53,105 bases of DNA from Lachnospiraceae bacterium (GCA_017535945.1 JAFXTJ010000025.1:1-53105), one strand, 5' to 3'. Counted from the stretch's first letter, positions 42,383 through 51,383 are shown. Program-made: numbers and translations. Notes: generated by a model not told the origin, from the letters alone.

Positions 42383-43375
42383 ATGCATTACAGGGTTGTT
42401 GTATTCGGAGTCAAGGATTCCTCCGAGGTCACCATCGATCATATCCGGGAGAATCTCTGTCCCGTGGATCTGCTGGTCACGGTGGATCCGGATGTGACGA
42501 AGAAAAATCATATCGCGGGCTACAAAGGGCTGACGGATCTGGAGGAGAAATACGGGATCCCGGTCTTTGCGGCGAAAAGCTATTATCTGCGGGATGATGA
42601 AACGGTCGCGTTCTTTGCGGAGAACACCTTTGACATCGGTGTCGTGGTGGGGTGGCAGCGGCTCATCCCGAAGCATGTGCTCGACGCGTTTAAGCACGGG
42701 ATCTTCGGTTTCCACGGCAACGCGGGATATCTGCCCTTCGGACGCGGGCGCTCGCCTTTAAACTGGTCGATGATCCTGGGAGATACGCGGTTTCATCTGA
42801 ACCTCTTTAAGTATGACGAGGCGGCCGATTCCCCCAATATCTTCGGCACGGAGCTCTTCTCCATCAATGTGCATGACGATATCCGCACCGCCCAGTATAA
42901 GAACATGATCTGCGCCAACCGCCTGATCGACCGTCTTCTCACGACATACTTAAGCGGAGAGGAGATCGTGATCCGCACGGAGTCCCGGGATTTCGATTCC
43001 TGGTATGACAAGCGCACGCCGGCGGACGGCCGGATCGACTGGCATGCCCGCACCAGACAGATCTATGATCTGATCCGCGGTGTGGCGGCACCTTTCCCCG
43101 GTGCCTTCTGCATGGCGGCATCCGGGGAGGAGCAGGAGGACCTCGCCGCGTATATGGCGGGCAGAGAGCCTGCGCCTGCGGGGGATGACGATCACCGCGT
43201 GACGATCTGGCAGGTCAGGCCTTTTGACGAGATCATCGATTTTTCCGCGGCGGCGCCCGGAGAGATCATCGAGATCTTTGACGGCCGTCCCATTGTGCGG
43301 ACGGTGGACGGGTCGATCCTGATCGACCGGTATGAAAGCGGCAGGGAACTGACAGCGGGGATGCTGCTTTACTGA
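42383..43375 (+). CDS. Formyltransferase-family protein (probable sugar N-formyltransferase)
   Basis: This 330-residue protein has a methionyl-tRNA-formyltransferase-like catalytic fold: ENTFDIGVVVGWQRLIPKHV, then GFHGNAGYLPFGRGRSPLNW at about residues 108-127, matching the HPSLLPxxRGxxP block. FKYDEAADSPNIFGTELF replaces the D-x-G segment, and YDLIRGVAAPFPGAF lies in the C-terminal part. The usual N-x-H order is altered to F-H-G-N, a divergence worth noting. It has no tRNA-binding C-terminal domain of standard length. Context points to N-formylation of an amino sugar using 10-formyl-THF. RBS AAGGAGCGGGT. Confidence 0.8.
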   Translation: MHYRVVVFGVKDSSEVTIDHIRENLCPVDLLVTVDPDVTKKNHIAGYKGLTDLEEKYGIPVFAAKSYYLRDDETVAFFAENTFDIGVVVGWQRLIPKHVLDAFKHGIFGFHGNAGYLPFGRGRSPLNWSMILGDTRFHLNLFKYDEAADSPNIFGTELFSINVHDDIRTAQYKNMICANRLIDRLLTTYLSGEEIVIRTESRDFDSWYDKRTPADGRIDWHARTRQIYDLIRGVAAPFPGAFCMAASGEEQEDLAAYMAGREPAPAGDDDHRVTIWQVRPFDEIIDFSAAAPGEIIEIFDGRPIVRTVDGSILIDRYESGRELTAGMLLY

Positions 43376-43385
43376 GCGCGGACGG

Positions 43386-44528
43386 ATGCAGGAGACGGCG
43401 GAGAAAAAACAGAGGTCCATCGCGTTTCATCTAAACTGCCTCGGGCAGGGCGGAGCGGAGCGCGTGGTATCCAATCTCGCCAACGAATTCGCCGGCCGCG
43501 GCTATCGCGTACTGGTCGCCACCGAGTGGCAGGAGGAGGAGGAATTCGCGCTGGATCCGCGTGTGGAACGCGTGCATGTGGGCCTGCGTCCGGGCGATGA
43601 AAAGAAGGGCCGTGTCACGCAGTTCTTCCTCCGCGTGCGGTATCTGCGGGAGTTTTTACGCGAACACCGCCCGGATGTGCTGGTGCCCTTTGCCCAGCGA
43701 GCCAATTACCGGGCGCTCATGGCGGCAAAGGGGACGGGGATCCCCGTGGTGGTGTGCGTGCGGACCGATCCCGTGGGGCATTACGATGCCCTGTCGGATA
43801 AGATCCAGATCCGCCTTCTTTTCCCGCGGGCGGCGGGAGCCGTGTTCCAGACGGGACTGCAGCGGGCGTTTTTCAGGCCGTATCTGCAGGAGAATTCGAC
43901 CATCATCCTGAATCCGGTGAATCCCAAGTATTTCGGCGTGGAGCGGCCGCCGGTGCGGGACAGGAGCGTGGTGCACCACGCGCGTCTCGTGGATTTCAAG
44001 AATCAGCCCATGCTGTGCCGGGCTTTTGTCCGGGTCCATGAGGAGCATCCGGATTATGTGCTCCGGATCTACGGGGCGGACAGTCATGACGGGACAAAGG
44101 AGATCCTGGACGGGATCATTGCGGAAAACCATGCGGAGGATTATATCCTCCTGATGGGCGGGAGCGATTCGCTGGAGCAGGAGCTGCCGAAGGGTGCGGT
44201 CTATGCCTTTACCTCCGACTGGGAGGGCCTGCCGAATTCCCTGCTGGAGGCGATGGCACTCGGAATGCCCATTGTTGCCACCGACTGTCCGTGCGGCGGA
44301 CCGGCGGAGGTCATCACGGACGGGGAGAACGGCCTGCTCATCCCCATCAAGGATGAAGATGCCCTGGTGAAAGGCTTGAACCGTCTGATCGGTGATGAGG
44401 AACTGGCGGAGCGGCTGGGGAAAAAGGCAAGAGAGATCGAAAAGCGCACCTCGGGGGAGGCGGTATTCGCCCTGTGGGATGCGTATCTGAATAGGATCAT
44501 CGAAAGCACTCATAAAAAGGAGGAATGA
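43386..44528 (+). CDS. GT4-family glycosyltransferase
   Basis: This 380-residue GT-B enzyme opens with FHLNCLGQGGAERVVSNLANEF. It has a second-domain entry VVHHARLVDFKNQPMLCRAF, LRIYGADSHDGTKE and a donor site FTSDWEGLPNSLLEAMALGMPIVATDC with GGPAEVI. The pattern is that of capsular/LPS GT4 enzymes. It starts 10 bases after the formyltransferase gene, and its stop overlaps the next gene by 4 bases. Confidence 0.93.
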   Translation: MQETAEKKQRSIAFHLNCLGQGGAERVVSNLANEFAGRGYRVLVATEWQEEEEFALDPRVERVHVGLRPGDEKKGRVTQFFLRVRYLREFLREHRPDVLVPFAQRANYRALMAAKGTGIPVVVCVRTDPVGHYDALSDKIQIRLLFPRAAGAVFQTGLQRAFFRPYLQENSTIILNPVNPKYFGVERPPVRDRSVVHHARLVDFKNQPMLCRAFVRVHEEHPDYVLRIYGADSHDGTKEILDGIIAENHAEDYILLMGGSDSLEQELPKGAVYAFTSDWEGLPNSLLEAMALGMPIVATDCPCGGPAEVITDGENGLLIPIKDEDALVKGLNRLIGDEELAERLGKKAREIEKRTSGEAVFALWDAYLNRIIESTHKKEE

Positions 44529-45283
44529 TGTTCTCATTTGAAGATTATCGAGAGATCCTGCGGCTGGTGAAGGAGTCCGGGCGCTATGCGACCTACGGGG
44601 AGGCACTTGAGCGGGAGGAATTCATCATCATGCGGCACGATGTGGAATACTCGGTGGACAGGGCCTACGCGCTCTCCCGCGTCGAGGATTCCATGGACTT
44701 CCGGTCCAATTATTTCTTCCAGTGGACCAACAATTCCTACAATATCCTCTCCCGCAAAAACCGGGATCTGCTGACGGATATGCATGAAAGAGGCCATATG
44801 ATCGGCCTGCATTTTGCCTTGAACGGCATGACGGATATGGAACTCATCAGGCGCCGGATCCGGCAGGAAATGGACATGTTAAGCGACATGCTGGGCTTTG
44901 CCGTGAACACCTTTTCCATTCACCGGCCGTCTCCCGCGGTGCTGGCGGAGAATATCAAGCTGCCCGGGATCCTCAATGCCTACCAGGATGAGTTCTTCTC
45001 CTTTGATCCCAAGGCGGGTCCGGATTCCGCACTGAGGGTCAAATATCTGTCGGATGCCAATCATATCTGGCGCTACGGGTATCCGGACGCGGAGACGATC
45101 GCGGCGCATCCGCGGATCCAGATCCTGGCGCACCCCTTCGCCTGGACGAAGAAGGGGTATGAGAATGAGGAGAATTACCGGACGCTGATCCGGGAGAAAT
45201 ATGCGGAGATGATCGATTCCATCGACGGGGAGTGTAAGGATTTCTCACCGTACAGGGAAGGCTTTATGGGGATGCTCACATGA
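44525..45283 (+). CDS. Polysaccharide deacetylase-fold protein
   Basis: This 252-residue protein has no signal peptide. IIMRHDVEYSVDRA (about residues 35-48) carries the Asp typical of the CE4 metal site, HMIGLHFAL the His-x-x-x-x-His-like pair, SIHRPSP a second conserved block and ILAHPFAW the C-terminal His. It probably acts on a cytoplasmic glycan or nucleotide-sugar intermediate. It starts with ATGATG overlapping the GT4 stop and ends overlapping pseI by 4 bases, so it is translated with the pseudaminic acid gene. A deacetylase role is inferred; the substrate is unknown. Confidence 0.76.
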   Translation: MMFSFEDYREILRLVKESGRYATYGEALEREEFIIMRHDVEYSVDRAYALSRVEDSMDFRSNYFFQWTNNSYNILSRKNRDLLTDMHERGHMIGLHFALNGMTDMELIRRRIRQEMDMLSDMLGFAVNTFSIHRPSPAVLAENIKLPGILNAYQDEFFSFDPKAGPDSALRVKYLSDANHIWRYGYPDAETIAAHPRIQILAHPFAWTKKGYENEENYRTLIREKYAEMIDSIDGECKDFSPYREGFMGMLT

Positions 45284-46329
45284 ACAGGATCGCGATCGGA
45301 GACCGGTTTGTCGGGGAGCGGGAGCCCGTGATGATCGTCGCGGAGCTCTCCGGCAATCACAACGGGGATTATGAACGTGCGGTGGCGCTGGTGCACGCGG
45401 CGGCGGAGGCCGGTGCCGATGCGGTGAAGCTTCAGACCTATACGGCGGATACCATCACGATCGACTGCGACAAGCCGTATTTTCAGTTAAACCGCGGCAC
45501 GCTGTGGGACGGCACCACGCTCTACAAGCTGTATCAGGAGGCTTATACGCCATGGGAATGGCACGAGGGTCTGGCTGCGGAGGCGAAGAAGTGCGGGATG
45601 CTCTGCTTCTCATCGCCTTTTGATCCGACGGCGGTGGATCTGATGGAGCGTCTGGAGATGCCGGCTTTCAAGATCGCGTCCTTTGAGATCACGGATGTGC
45701 CGCTCATCCGATATGCGGCATCCAAAGGGAAGCCGGTGATCCTGGCAACGGGCATCGCGCACGCGGAGGATATCCGGGCCGCTGTCGATGCCATCCGGCA
45801 GCAGGGCAATGAGAATATCATTCTCCTGAAATGTGTGTCCGCCTATCCCACGCCCTATGAGGATGTGAACCTCAGGATGATGCCCGGACTGGGAGAGACC
45901 TACGGTGTGCAGTACGGCCTGTCCGATCACACACCCGGGAGCACCGTGGCGGTCGCGGCCGCGGCGATGGGGGCGAGGATGATCGAGAAGCATCTGACGC
46001 TGAAGCGTGCGGACGGCGGTCCGGATGCCGCATTTTCCATGGAACCGGAGGAATTCGCGGATATGGTGCGGCAGGTGCGGATCGTGGAGAAAGCGCTGGG
46101 ATCCGCCGGATACGCACTCACGGAGAAGCAGGAGACGGAGCGGGCACTTGCCAGATCGCTCTTTGTCGTGCAAAATATCAGAAAGGGCGAGGTGTTTACG
46201 GACCGGCATGTCCGGTCGATCCGTCCGGGTTACGGGTTATCTCCGGCACGGCTGGATGAAGTGCTTGGAAAGAAAGCCACCCGGGATATCGAGCGGGGAG
46301 AACCCTTGCGGGAAGGAGATTTTGAATGA
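45280..46329 (+). CDS. pseI: Pseudaminic acid synthase
   Basis: This 349-residue NeuB-family enzyme condenses a 2,4-diacetamido-trideoxy-altrose with PEP to make pseudaminic acid. VMIVAELSGNHNGDYERAV and DAVKLQTYTADTITID are NeuB-family blocks. TLWDGTTLYKLYQEAYTPWEWHE is PseI-like rather than sialic/legionaminic synthase-like (seen as two parts TLWDGTTLYKL and YQEAYTPWEWHE). IEKHLTLKR and a C-terminal SAF antifreeze-like domain (SLFVVQNIRKGEVFTDRHV) complete it. It overlaps the preceding gene and the acpP-like gene by 4 bases each. PseB, PseC, PseH and PseF are not in the window. Confidence 0.9.
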   Translation: MNRIAIGDRFVGEREPVMIVAELSGNHNGDYERAVALVHAAAEAGADAVKLQTYTADTITIDCDKPYFQLNRGTLWDGTTLYKLYQEAYTPWEWHEGLAAEAKKCGMLCFSSPFDPTAVDLMERLEMPAFKIASFEITDVPLIRYAASKGKPVILATGIAHAEDIRAAVDAIRQQGNENIILLKCVSAYPTPYEDVNLRMMPGLGETYGVQYGLSDHTPGSTVAVAAAAMGARMIEKHLTLKRADGGPDAAFSMEPEEFADMVRQVRIVEKALGSAGYALTEKQETERALARSLFVVQNIRKGEVFTDRHVRSIRPGYGLSPARLDEVLGKKATRDIERGEPLREGDFE

Positions 46330-46571
46330 CCAGAGAGGAGATTTACGAGCAGCTGCAGCCGGTATTCCGGGATGTGTTCGATGACGAGTCCATCACGGTA
46401 AATGATGCGACGACAGCAGCGGATATCGAGGACTGGGATTCCCTGGAGCATATCAATCTGGTGAATGCCATCGAGAAGACCTTTCACATGAAATTCACCA
46501 TGGCGCAGGTCCTTGAGATGAAGAATGTGGGCGATATGGTGGATATCCTGACAGAGAGTGCGCAGCCGTGA
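46326..46571 (+). CDS. Dedicated acyl carrier protein
   Basis: This 81-residue ACP has a four-helix pattern and the phosphopantetheine serine Ser39 in DWDSLEHINL. The motif is D-S-L-E-H rather than the D-S-L-D/E-x-V of fatty acid AcpP, as in carrier proteins of accessory pathways. It is embedded between pseI and a MaoC gene with 4-base overlaps on both sides, so it is expressed with the glycan genes and not with fatty acid synthesis. It would need a holo-ACP synthase from elsewhere and probably carries a small acyl or glyceryl unit. Confidence 0.92.
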   Translation: MTREEIYEQLQPVFRDVFDDESITVNDATTAADIEDWDSLEHINLVNAIEKTFHMKFTMAQVLEMKNVGDMVDILTESAQP

Positions 46572-46990
46572 ACGATTACCGTTTCGAGGATATCTCACAG
46601 GGACAGACGGAGCGTTTTACCCGCAGGATCACCGGAGAGATGATGGAGGATTTCCGCGCGCTGACGGGGGACGAGAATCCGCTCCACACGGATGCGGAAG
46701 CCGCAAGGGAAAGAGGGTTTAAAGACCGCGTCTCCTACGGGATGCTCACGGCCTCCATGATCTCCACACTGGCCGGCATGTTCCTGCCGGGACGCAACTG
46801 TCTGCTGATGGAGGTGAACTCCAAGTTTGCCAGACCCGTCTATGCGGGGGATGAACTGACGGTCACCGGCAGCGTGACGAAGATCGATCCGATCTTCCGC
46901 ACCATCGATGTGAAGACCGCGATCACCAATGACCGCGGGGAAAAGGTGTACCGCGGATCTTATCGCGCGGGCTTTTTTGAGGAGCCGTAG
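46568..46990 (+). CDS. MaoC-like (R)-specific hydratase/dehydratase
   Basis: This 140-residue single hot-dog-domain protein of the MaoC/PhaJ type reversibly hydrates enoyl thioesters to (R)-3-hydroxyacyl thioesters. The hydratase-2 motif is visible as RALTGDENPLHTDAEAARERGF with Asp and His in the expected positions (DENPLH), followed by SYGMLTASMIS. The GTG start overlaps the ACP stop by 4 bases, so acyl-ACP is the likely substrate. It is followed by a ketoreductase-like SDR. Confidence 0.92.
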   Translation: MNDYRFEDISQGQTERFTRRITGEMMEDFRALTGDENPLHTDAEAARERGFKDRVSYGMLTASMISTLAGMFLPGRNCLLMEVNSKFARPVYAGDELTVTGSVTKIDPIFRTIDVKTAITNDRGEKVYRGSYRAGFFEEP

Positions 46991-46993
46991 AGA

Positions 46994-47740
46994 ATGAGCG
47001 GAACGCTGTTTGTGCCGGGGGCTTCATCGGACATCGGACGCGCACTGATCGGACTGATCGGTGCGCGCTATGATAAATGCATCGCGCACTGTTTCCGCGG
47101 GGCGGAGCGTCTGCAGGAGACAGCCTCCGCGGCGGGACTTTCCGTTACCGGGCTGCGGGATGCGGGAGGGATGACGATCCTGTCCGCAGATCTGACGAGC
47201 GCGGAGGAGACGGAAAATCTCCTTACGGAGCTTACGCAGGCCGGGATCGTACCGGATGACATCGTTTATCTGCCCTCCGCGCCTTTTTCCTACTGCCAGT
47301 TCAAAAAACTCGAACCTGTGTCGTTTGAGGATGCGCTCTCCCTGACGCTGATGCCTGCCGTCCGGATCCTGCATGCCCTTCTGCCTGCCATGGCAAAGCG
47401 CGGCAGCGGTCATGTCGTGACCATGCTCTCGGCGGTCACGGACGGGATGCCACCGAAATTCCTCTCTGCGTACACCACGGCCAAGTATGCGCTTCTGGGC
47501 CTGATGAGATCCCTTGCCGCGGAATACGGCGAAAAGGGGATCCTGATCAACGGGATCTCGCCGGTGATGACGGATACCCGGTTCCTCGCGCAGGTGCCGG
47601 AGAAGATCCGCGAGATCGCGGCAGCAGACCGCCCGGACGGCAGGCTCCTGTCTCCGGAGGAAGCAGCGCAGGCGATCGCTGTCCTGCTGGAGGCATCCGG
47701 AGCGGATGCTCCCTGCGGCACCAACCGGGTGATCGCATAG
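46994..47740 (+). CDS. SDR-family oxidoreductase (FabG-like)
   Basis: This 248-residue classical SDR has a nucleotide site FVPGASSDIGRALI (GxxxDIG in place of GxxxGIG, so one glycine is replaced). Active-site residues are Ser in MLSAVTDGM, Tyr160 and Lys164 in YTTAKYALLGL, and the C-terminal segment resembles 3-oxoacyl-ACP reductases. Proximity to ACP and MaoC suggests it reduces a 3-oxoacyl-ACP, giving (R)-3-hydroxyacyl-ACP. A sugar substrate is also possible. It starts 3 bases after the MaoC stop. Confidence 0.88.
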   Translation: MSGTLFVPGASSDIGRALIGLIGARYDKCIAHCFRGAERLQETASAAGLSVTGLRDAGGMTILSADLTSAEETENLLTELTQAGIVPDDIVYLPSAPFSYCQFKKLEPVSFEDALSLTLMPAVRILHALLPAMAKRGSGHVVTMLSAVTDGMPPKFLSAYTTAKYALLGLMRSLAAEYGEKGILINGISPVMTDTRFLAQVPEKIREIAAADRPDGRLLSPEEAAQAIAVLLEASGADAPCGTNRVIA

Positions 47741-47758
47741 GGGCATAAGGGGATACGC

Positions 47759-49297
47759 ATGGAACTGACCTCCTTTCGATTTCTGAATTTCTTCGCCCTG
47801 CTCCTGTTCGTGTACTACGCACTTCCCCGGCGGATCCGCGGCTGGCTTCTGCTTCCTGCGGGGGCCGTCTTTTATCTGGCGGGGACATGGGAGAGGCCGT
47901 GGATCATCGTGTTTCCGCTTCTTGCCGTCATGGCAAGCTTTCTTTTTGCCCGGTTCCTTCCGTCCGCGGATCTGACGGGGAAACGGGAGAAACTCCTGCG
48001 CCGCGTATTTCTGTTTTCGGAACTTCTCCTGTTGCTGGGGATGCTGGGATATTTCAAATATCGCGGCCTTTTCGGGTTTTCCGCGGCCGGCGGATCGCCG
48101 GAGATCCTGCCTGCGGGGATCTCCTTCTACACGTTTATCCTGCTGGGTTATTTCCTGGATGTATATCTCGGGATGCGGCCCGCCGAGACCAACCCGGTCC
48201 GGCTGCTCGCCGGCGGGCTGTATTTTCCGCTCCTGGTATCCGGTCCCATCGTCCGTTACGCGGACATGAAGCAGGAACTGTTCACACCGCATCCGCTGTC
48301 TTACGGGAATCTGACTGCCGGTCTGCAGCGCATGCTGTGGGGCTTTTTCAAGAAGCTGGTGATCTCCGCGAGACTTGCACATGTCGCCGATGCGGTCTTT
48401 GATCCGGCGTCGACCCTCGGCGGGGCGAATGTCCTGATCGGGGCGGTCTGCTTCACGCTGCAGCTTTATACGGACTTTTCGGGCTGCATGGATATCGTGC
48501 TCGGGCTTTCCGAAACACTCGGCATGACGCTGCCGGAAAACTTCCGGACGCCGTTTTTTTCGGAGACGGTTGAGGAATTCTGGCGCAGATGGCACATCAC
48601 GCTGGGGCTGTGGCTGAGGGACCGGCTCTTTTACCCGCTTCTCAGGAGCCGCCTGTTTCTGTGGCTGTCGGAGCGTTTTCGCGCGCTCTTCGGTAAGAAA
48701 AGAGGGAAGCAGGTCTACACCTGGCTCGCGATGCTCGTCCTCTGGGCGGCGATCGGCCTGTGGCACGGCGGGGCCTGGAAGTATGTCATCGGCACCGGTC
48801 TGCTGCAATGGTGCTATATCGTTGCGGGTGAGTGTCTGTCCCCGCTGTCGAAGCGGCTGACCGGATGGAGCACGCGCCGGGGACTCGGCGGCGTGCTGCG
48901 GTTTCTCAGACGGCTCCGGACCTTCCTCCTCCTCTCGGCCAGTTTTGTGTTCTTCCGGGCGGCCTCCGCGGGCCAGGCGGCGGAGCTCTTCGCTGCCCTG
49001 CTGCATCCGGCGGGCGCCCGCATGAATACGGGGATCGGACCGCTCACGGAGGTTCTTTCTCCGGTTGAAGCGGCGGTCGCCCTGACCGGGCTTCTGCTGT
49101 TACTGGCGGCCGGGATCCTGCAATACCGTGCGGAACAGGAGGGAAAGGAGCCTTCCCGTGCGGTGCGGGAGCGGATCGCCGGATGGCGTCTTCCCGTCAG
49201 ATGGGCTGTATGGATGCTTCTGCTGTTTGGCGTGATCCTGCTGGGGGAATACGGATCCGGGACCAGCGCGCAGGAGTTCATTTACAGGGGATTTTAG
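47759..49297 (+). CDS. MBOAT-family O-acyltransferase (AlgI/DltB-like)
   Basis: This 512-residue polytopic membrane enzyme transfers acyl groups to extracellular glycans or lipids. Visible MBOAT features are FYTFILLGYFLDVYLG, GPIVRYADMKQEL, MLWGFFKKLVIS, FWRRWHITLGLWLRDRLFYP (His279) and the catalytic IGLWHGGAWKYV (His336). The N-terminus starts SFRFLNFFALLLFVYYAL. Followed after 1 base by an SGNH-type protein, the usual partner arrangement (DltB-DltD, AlgI-AlgJ/X). The acyl donor is probably the local ACP or its product. Confidence 0.95.
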   Translation: MELTSFRFLNFFALLLFVYYALPRRIRGWLLLPAGAVFYLAGTWERPWIIVFPLLAVMASFLFARFLPSADLTGKREKLLRRVFLFSELLLLLGMLGYFKYRGLFGFSAAGGSPEILPAGISFYTFILLGYFLDVYLGMRPAETNPVRLLAGGLYFPLLVSGPIVRYADMKQELFTPHPLSYGNLTAGLQRMLWGFFKKLVISARLAHVADAVFDPASTLGGANVLIGAVCFTLQLYTDFSGCMDIVLGLSETLGMTLPENFRTPFFSETVEEFWRRWHITLGLWLRDRLFYPLLRSRLFLWLSERFRALFGKKRGKQVYTWLAMLVLWAAIGLWHGGAWKYVIGTGLLQWCYIVAGECLSPLSKRLTGWSTRRGLGGVLRFLRRLRTFLLLSASFVFFRAASAGQAAELFAALLHPAGARMNTGIGPLTEVLSPVEAAVALTGLLLLLAAGILQYRAEQEGKEPSRAVRERIAGWRLPVRWAVWMLLLFGVILLGEYGSGTSAQEFIYRGF

Positions 49298-49298
49298 G

Positions 49299-50381
49299 AT
49301 GAAGCGCACGGAGATCACAAAGTGCATCGCGTTCCTGCTCCTGTTTCTGGTGCTGCTCACCGGGATCAGTTACGCGGTCCGGATGAACGGTGACGTCAAG
49401 GACCGTTTCGTGGGATTCTACGCGGAGAAGAGGAACACGCTGGATGCGGTCCTCATCGGCTCTTCACCGGTGTATCCGGCTTTTGCGACGCCGGAGATCT
49501 ACGGGGAACAGGGGATCGCGGTCTATCCGCTTTCCTCCAACATGCAGCGGCCGAAAGCCGCCGTCTGGCTCACCAGAGAGGCGCTGAAATACCAGGATCC
49601 GGCGCTCATGATCTATGAAGTGCGCATGTTCACGATGCGGGATGAGGAACTGCTCGGCAACATGGCGCATACCAGGGAGGTGACGGATAATCTGCGCTAC
49701 TCCGTAAACCGCCTTCAGGCGATCCGGGCACTGGTGGAGGATCCGGACGAACGGCTCACGTATGATCTGGATATTTTTAAATATCATTCCAACTGGAAGA
49801 CACTGGCGCTGCCCTCGCAGCTGAAGACCTGTTTCTATGCCTGGCCGGAAGGATTGAAAGGTCATGAGCCGCTCACCGATGTGGGACCGGCAGAAGGCAC
49901 ATTGCCGTCCGCGGGTACGGATATCGTCCCGATCCCGGAGGAGGAGGAACAGGCGCTGACCGAGCTTTGCGCTTATCTCCGGGAGAGGGAACTGAAGGCA
50001 CTGTTTGTTGTCGTGCCGCATACGACGAAGATGCCGGAGACGGATGCGCAGTACCGTTATCTCTCGCAGCTCGTGACCGCGCAGGGTTTTGCTTTTCTCA
50101 ACATGAACGATCTTGCGGAGACAGAGATGGGCATCGATCCGGACTGTGATTTCCGGGATTACGGGAATCATCTGAATGCCGTCGGCGCCGGGAAGCTTTC
50201 CGGATGGTTCGGCAGATATCTCAAAGAGCAGTATGGCCTGCCCGATCACCGGGGGGATACCCGCTATGCTTCCTGGGATGCGGCATATGCGAAATGGCAG
50301 GAGGAATACGGCAGGGCGGAACAGCTCATCGGACGGCATGTGGCGGAGGGCAGTTATTATGTGGTCCCCGAGGAGGAATGA
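49299..50381 (+). CDS. SGNH-fold membrane-anchored partner of the MBOAT (DltD/AlgX-like role)
   Basis: This 360-residue protein has an N-terminal membrane helix (about 8-25, CIAFLLLFLVLLTGISYAV) and an extracytoplasmic SGNH-like domain. LDAVLIGSSPVYPAF (Ser55/Ser56, nucleophile candidate) and DYGNHLNAVG (Asp287 and His291, D-x-x-x-H) form the likely catalytic set. ALFVVVPHTTKM is a core strand. The block order is that of DltD/AlgJ-type O-acyl transfer partners. It starts 1 base after the MBOAT stop. It probably completes transfer of the acyl group to the glycan outside the membrane. Confidence 0.84.
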   Translation: MKRTEITKCIAFLLLFLVLLTGISYAVRMNGDVKDRFVGFYAEKRNTLDAVLIGSSPVYPAFATPEIYGEQGIAVYPLSSNMQRPKAAVWLTREALKYQDPALMIYEVRMFTMRDEELLGNMAHTREVTDNLRYSVNRLQAIRALVEDPDERLTYDLDIFKYHSNWKTLALPSQLKTCFYAWPEGLKGHEPLTDVGPAEGTLPSAGTDIVPIPEEEEQALTELCAYLRERELKALFVVVPHTTKMPETDAQYRYLSQLVTAQGFAFLNMNDLAETEMGIDPDCDFRDYGNHLNAVGAGKLSGWFGRYLKEQYGLPDHRGDTRYASWDAAYAKWQEEYGRAEQLIGRHVAEGSYYVVPEEE

Positions 50382-50384
50382 GAG

Positions 50385-51350
50385 ATGATCGTCGGGATCC
50401 GCTGTGACGGGAATGATAAGGTGGCCTCCGGGCATGTGACACGCACGCTCACCATTGCGGAGGCGCTGCGCCGGCAGGGAGCGGAGGTGCGGTTTTTCGC
50501 TGCCGATGACAGCACCCTCCGGATGCTGCGGTTGCGCATGGATCCGGCATCGGACTATCCGGTCACGGTGCTTGGCACGGACTACCGCGATCTGTGCGGG
50601 GAACTGCCTGTTCTGACGCGGGAGCTGACCGCATGCGGAGCGGAGGTTCTCCTCATTGACAGCTATTTCGCCGACGCGGCTTATGCGGCCGGATTGAAAA
50701 AATCCTGTCCTTCCCTTAAGATGGCATGGATGGATGATACGGGGGACGCGCCTGCGGGGATCGGACTCATCGTGAATTATGTCGCGCCGGAGACCGCCCG
50801 GATCGGGACGGCGGACGGAGGTACGATCCTGAAGGGGCCGGCTTACACACCCCTGCGGGAGCAGTTTGCGGATGCGCGCATGCCGGTCCGGGAGACGGTC
50901 CGGACGGTCTTTGTTTCCACCGGCGGAAGCGATCTCTATGGATTTGCGGCAGCGCTTTCCGTCCGTGTGGAAGAGGTCCTGCCGGGGGTTGCCTGCAGAA
51001 TTCCGCAGGGCATCCGGGAGATGGCAGCCTATATGGCGGAATGCGATCTCGCCGTGAGTGCGGGAGGCACGACGGTGTATGAGCTGTGCGCCGTCGGCGT
51101 GCCGACGGTATTCTATACCATGGCGGACAACCAGCTGGCATTGGCGGCCGGCATTGGCGCGAGTGCGGAAAACGCGGGGGATATCCGGGATCCGCAGGAC
51201 CGCGCAGCGGCTCTCGACCGGATCGGCGAATGGCTCCTGCGCATGGCCGGCTCCGCGGAAGCGCGCAGGACGGCTTCGCTCCGGGAGCGGCAGCTGACGG
51301 ACGGGGCCGGTGCGGACCGCATCGCGCTGGAGATCCTCCGGCTGCATTGA
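50385..51350 (+). CDS. pseG: UDP-2,4-diacetamido-2,4,6-trideoxy-beta-L-altropyranose hydrolase
   Basis: This 321-residue GT-B-like hydrolase releases UDP from the PseH product, the step before PseI. The N-terminal IRCDGNDKVASGHVTRTLTIA (two parts: IRCDGNDKVASGH and VTRTLTIAEAL) contains His17, equivalent to the catalytic His of known PseG. VFVSTGGSDLYGF and the UDP-binding AVSAGGTTVYELCAVGVPTV follow. It starts 3 bases after the SGNH gene and is separated from pseI by five acyl-tailoring genes, so the two sets are physically interleaved. Confidence 0.9.
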   Translation: MIVGIRCDGNDKVASGHVTRTLTIAEALRRQGAEVRFFAADDSTLRMLRLRMDPASDYPVTVLGTDYRDLCGELPVLTRELTACGAEVLLIDSYFADAAYAAGLKKSCPSLKMAWMDDTGDAPAGIGLIVNYVAPETARIGTADGGTILKGPAYTPLREQFADARMPVRETVRTVFVSTGGSDLYGFAAALSVRVEEVLPGVACRIPQGIREMAAYMAECDLAVSAGGTTVYELCAVGVPTVFYTMADNQLALAAGIGASAENAGDIRDPQDRAAALDRIGEWLLRMAGSAEARRTASLRERQLTDGAGADRIALEILRLH

Positions 51351-51383
51351 TCCGCGGAGCCACTGCAAAAAAGGAAGAAACAT

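Noticed and set aside
45280-46329. Sialic or legionaminic acid synthase (NeuB/LegI)
   Set aside because: The AYTPWEWHE block and the adjacent PseG with its conserved His17 favour PseI.
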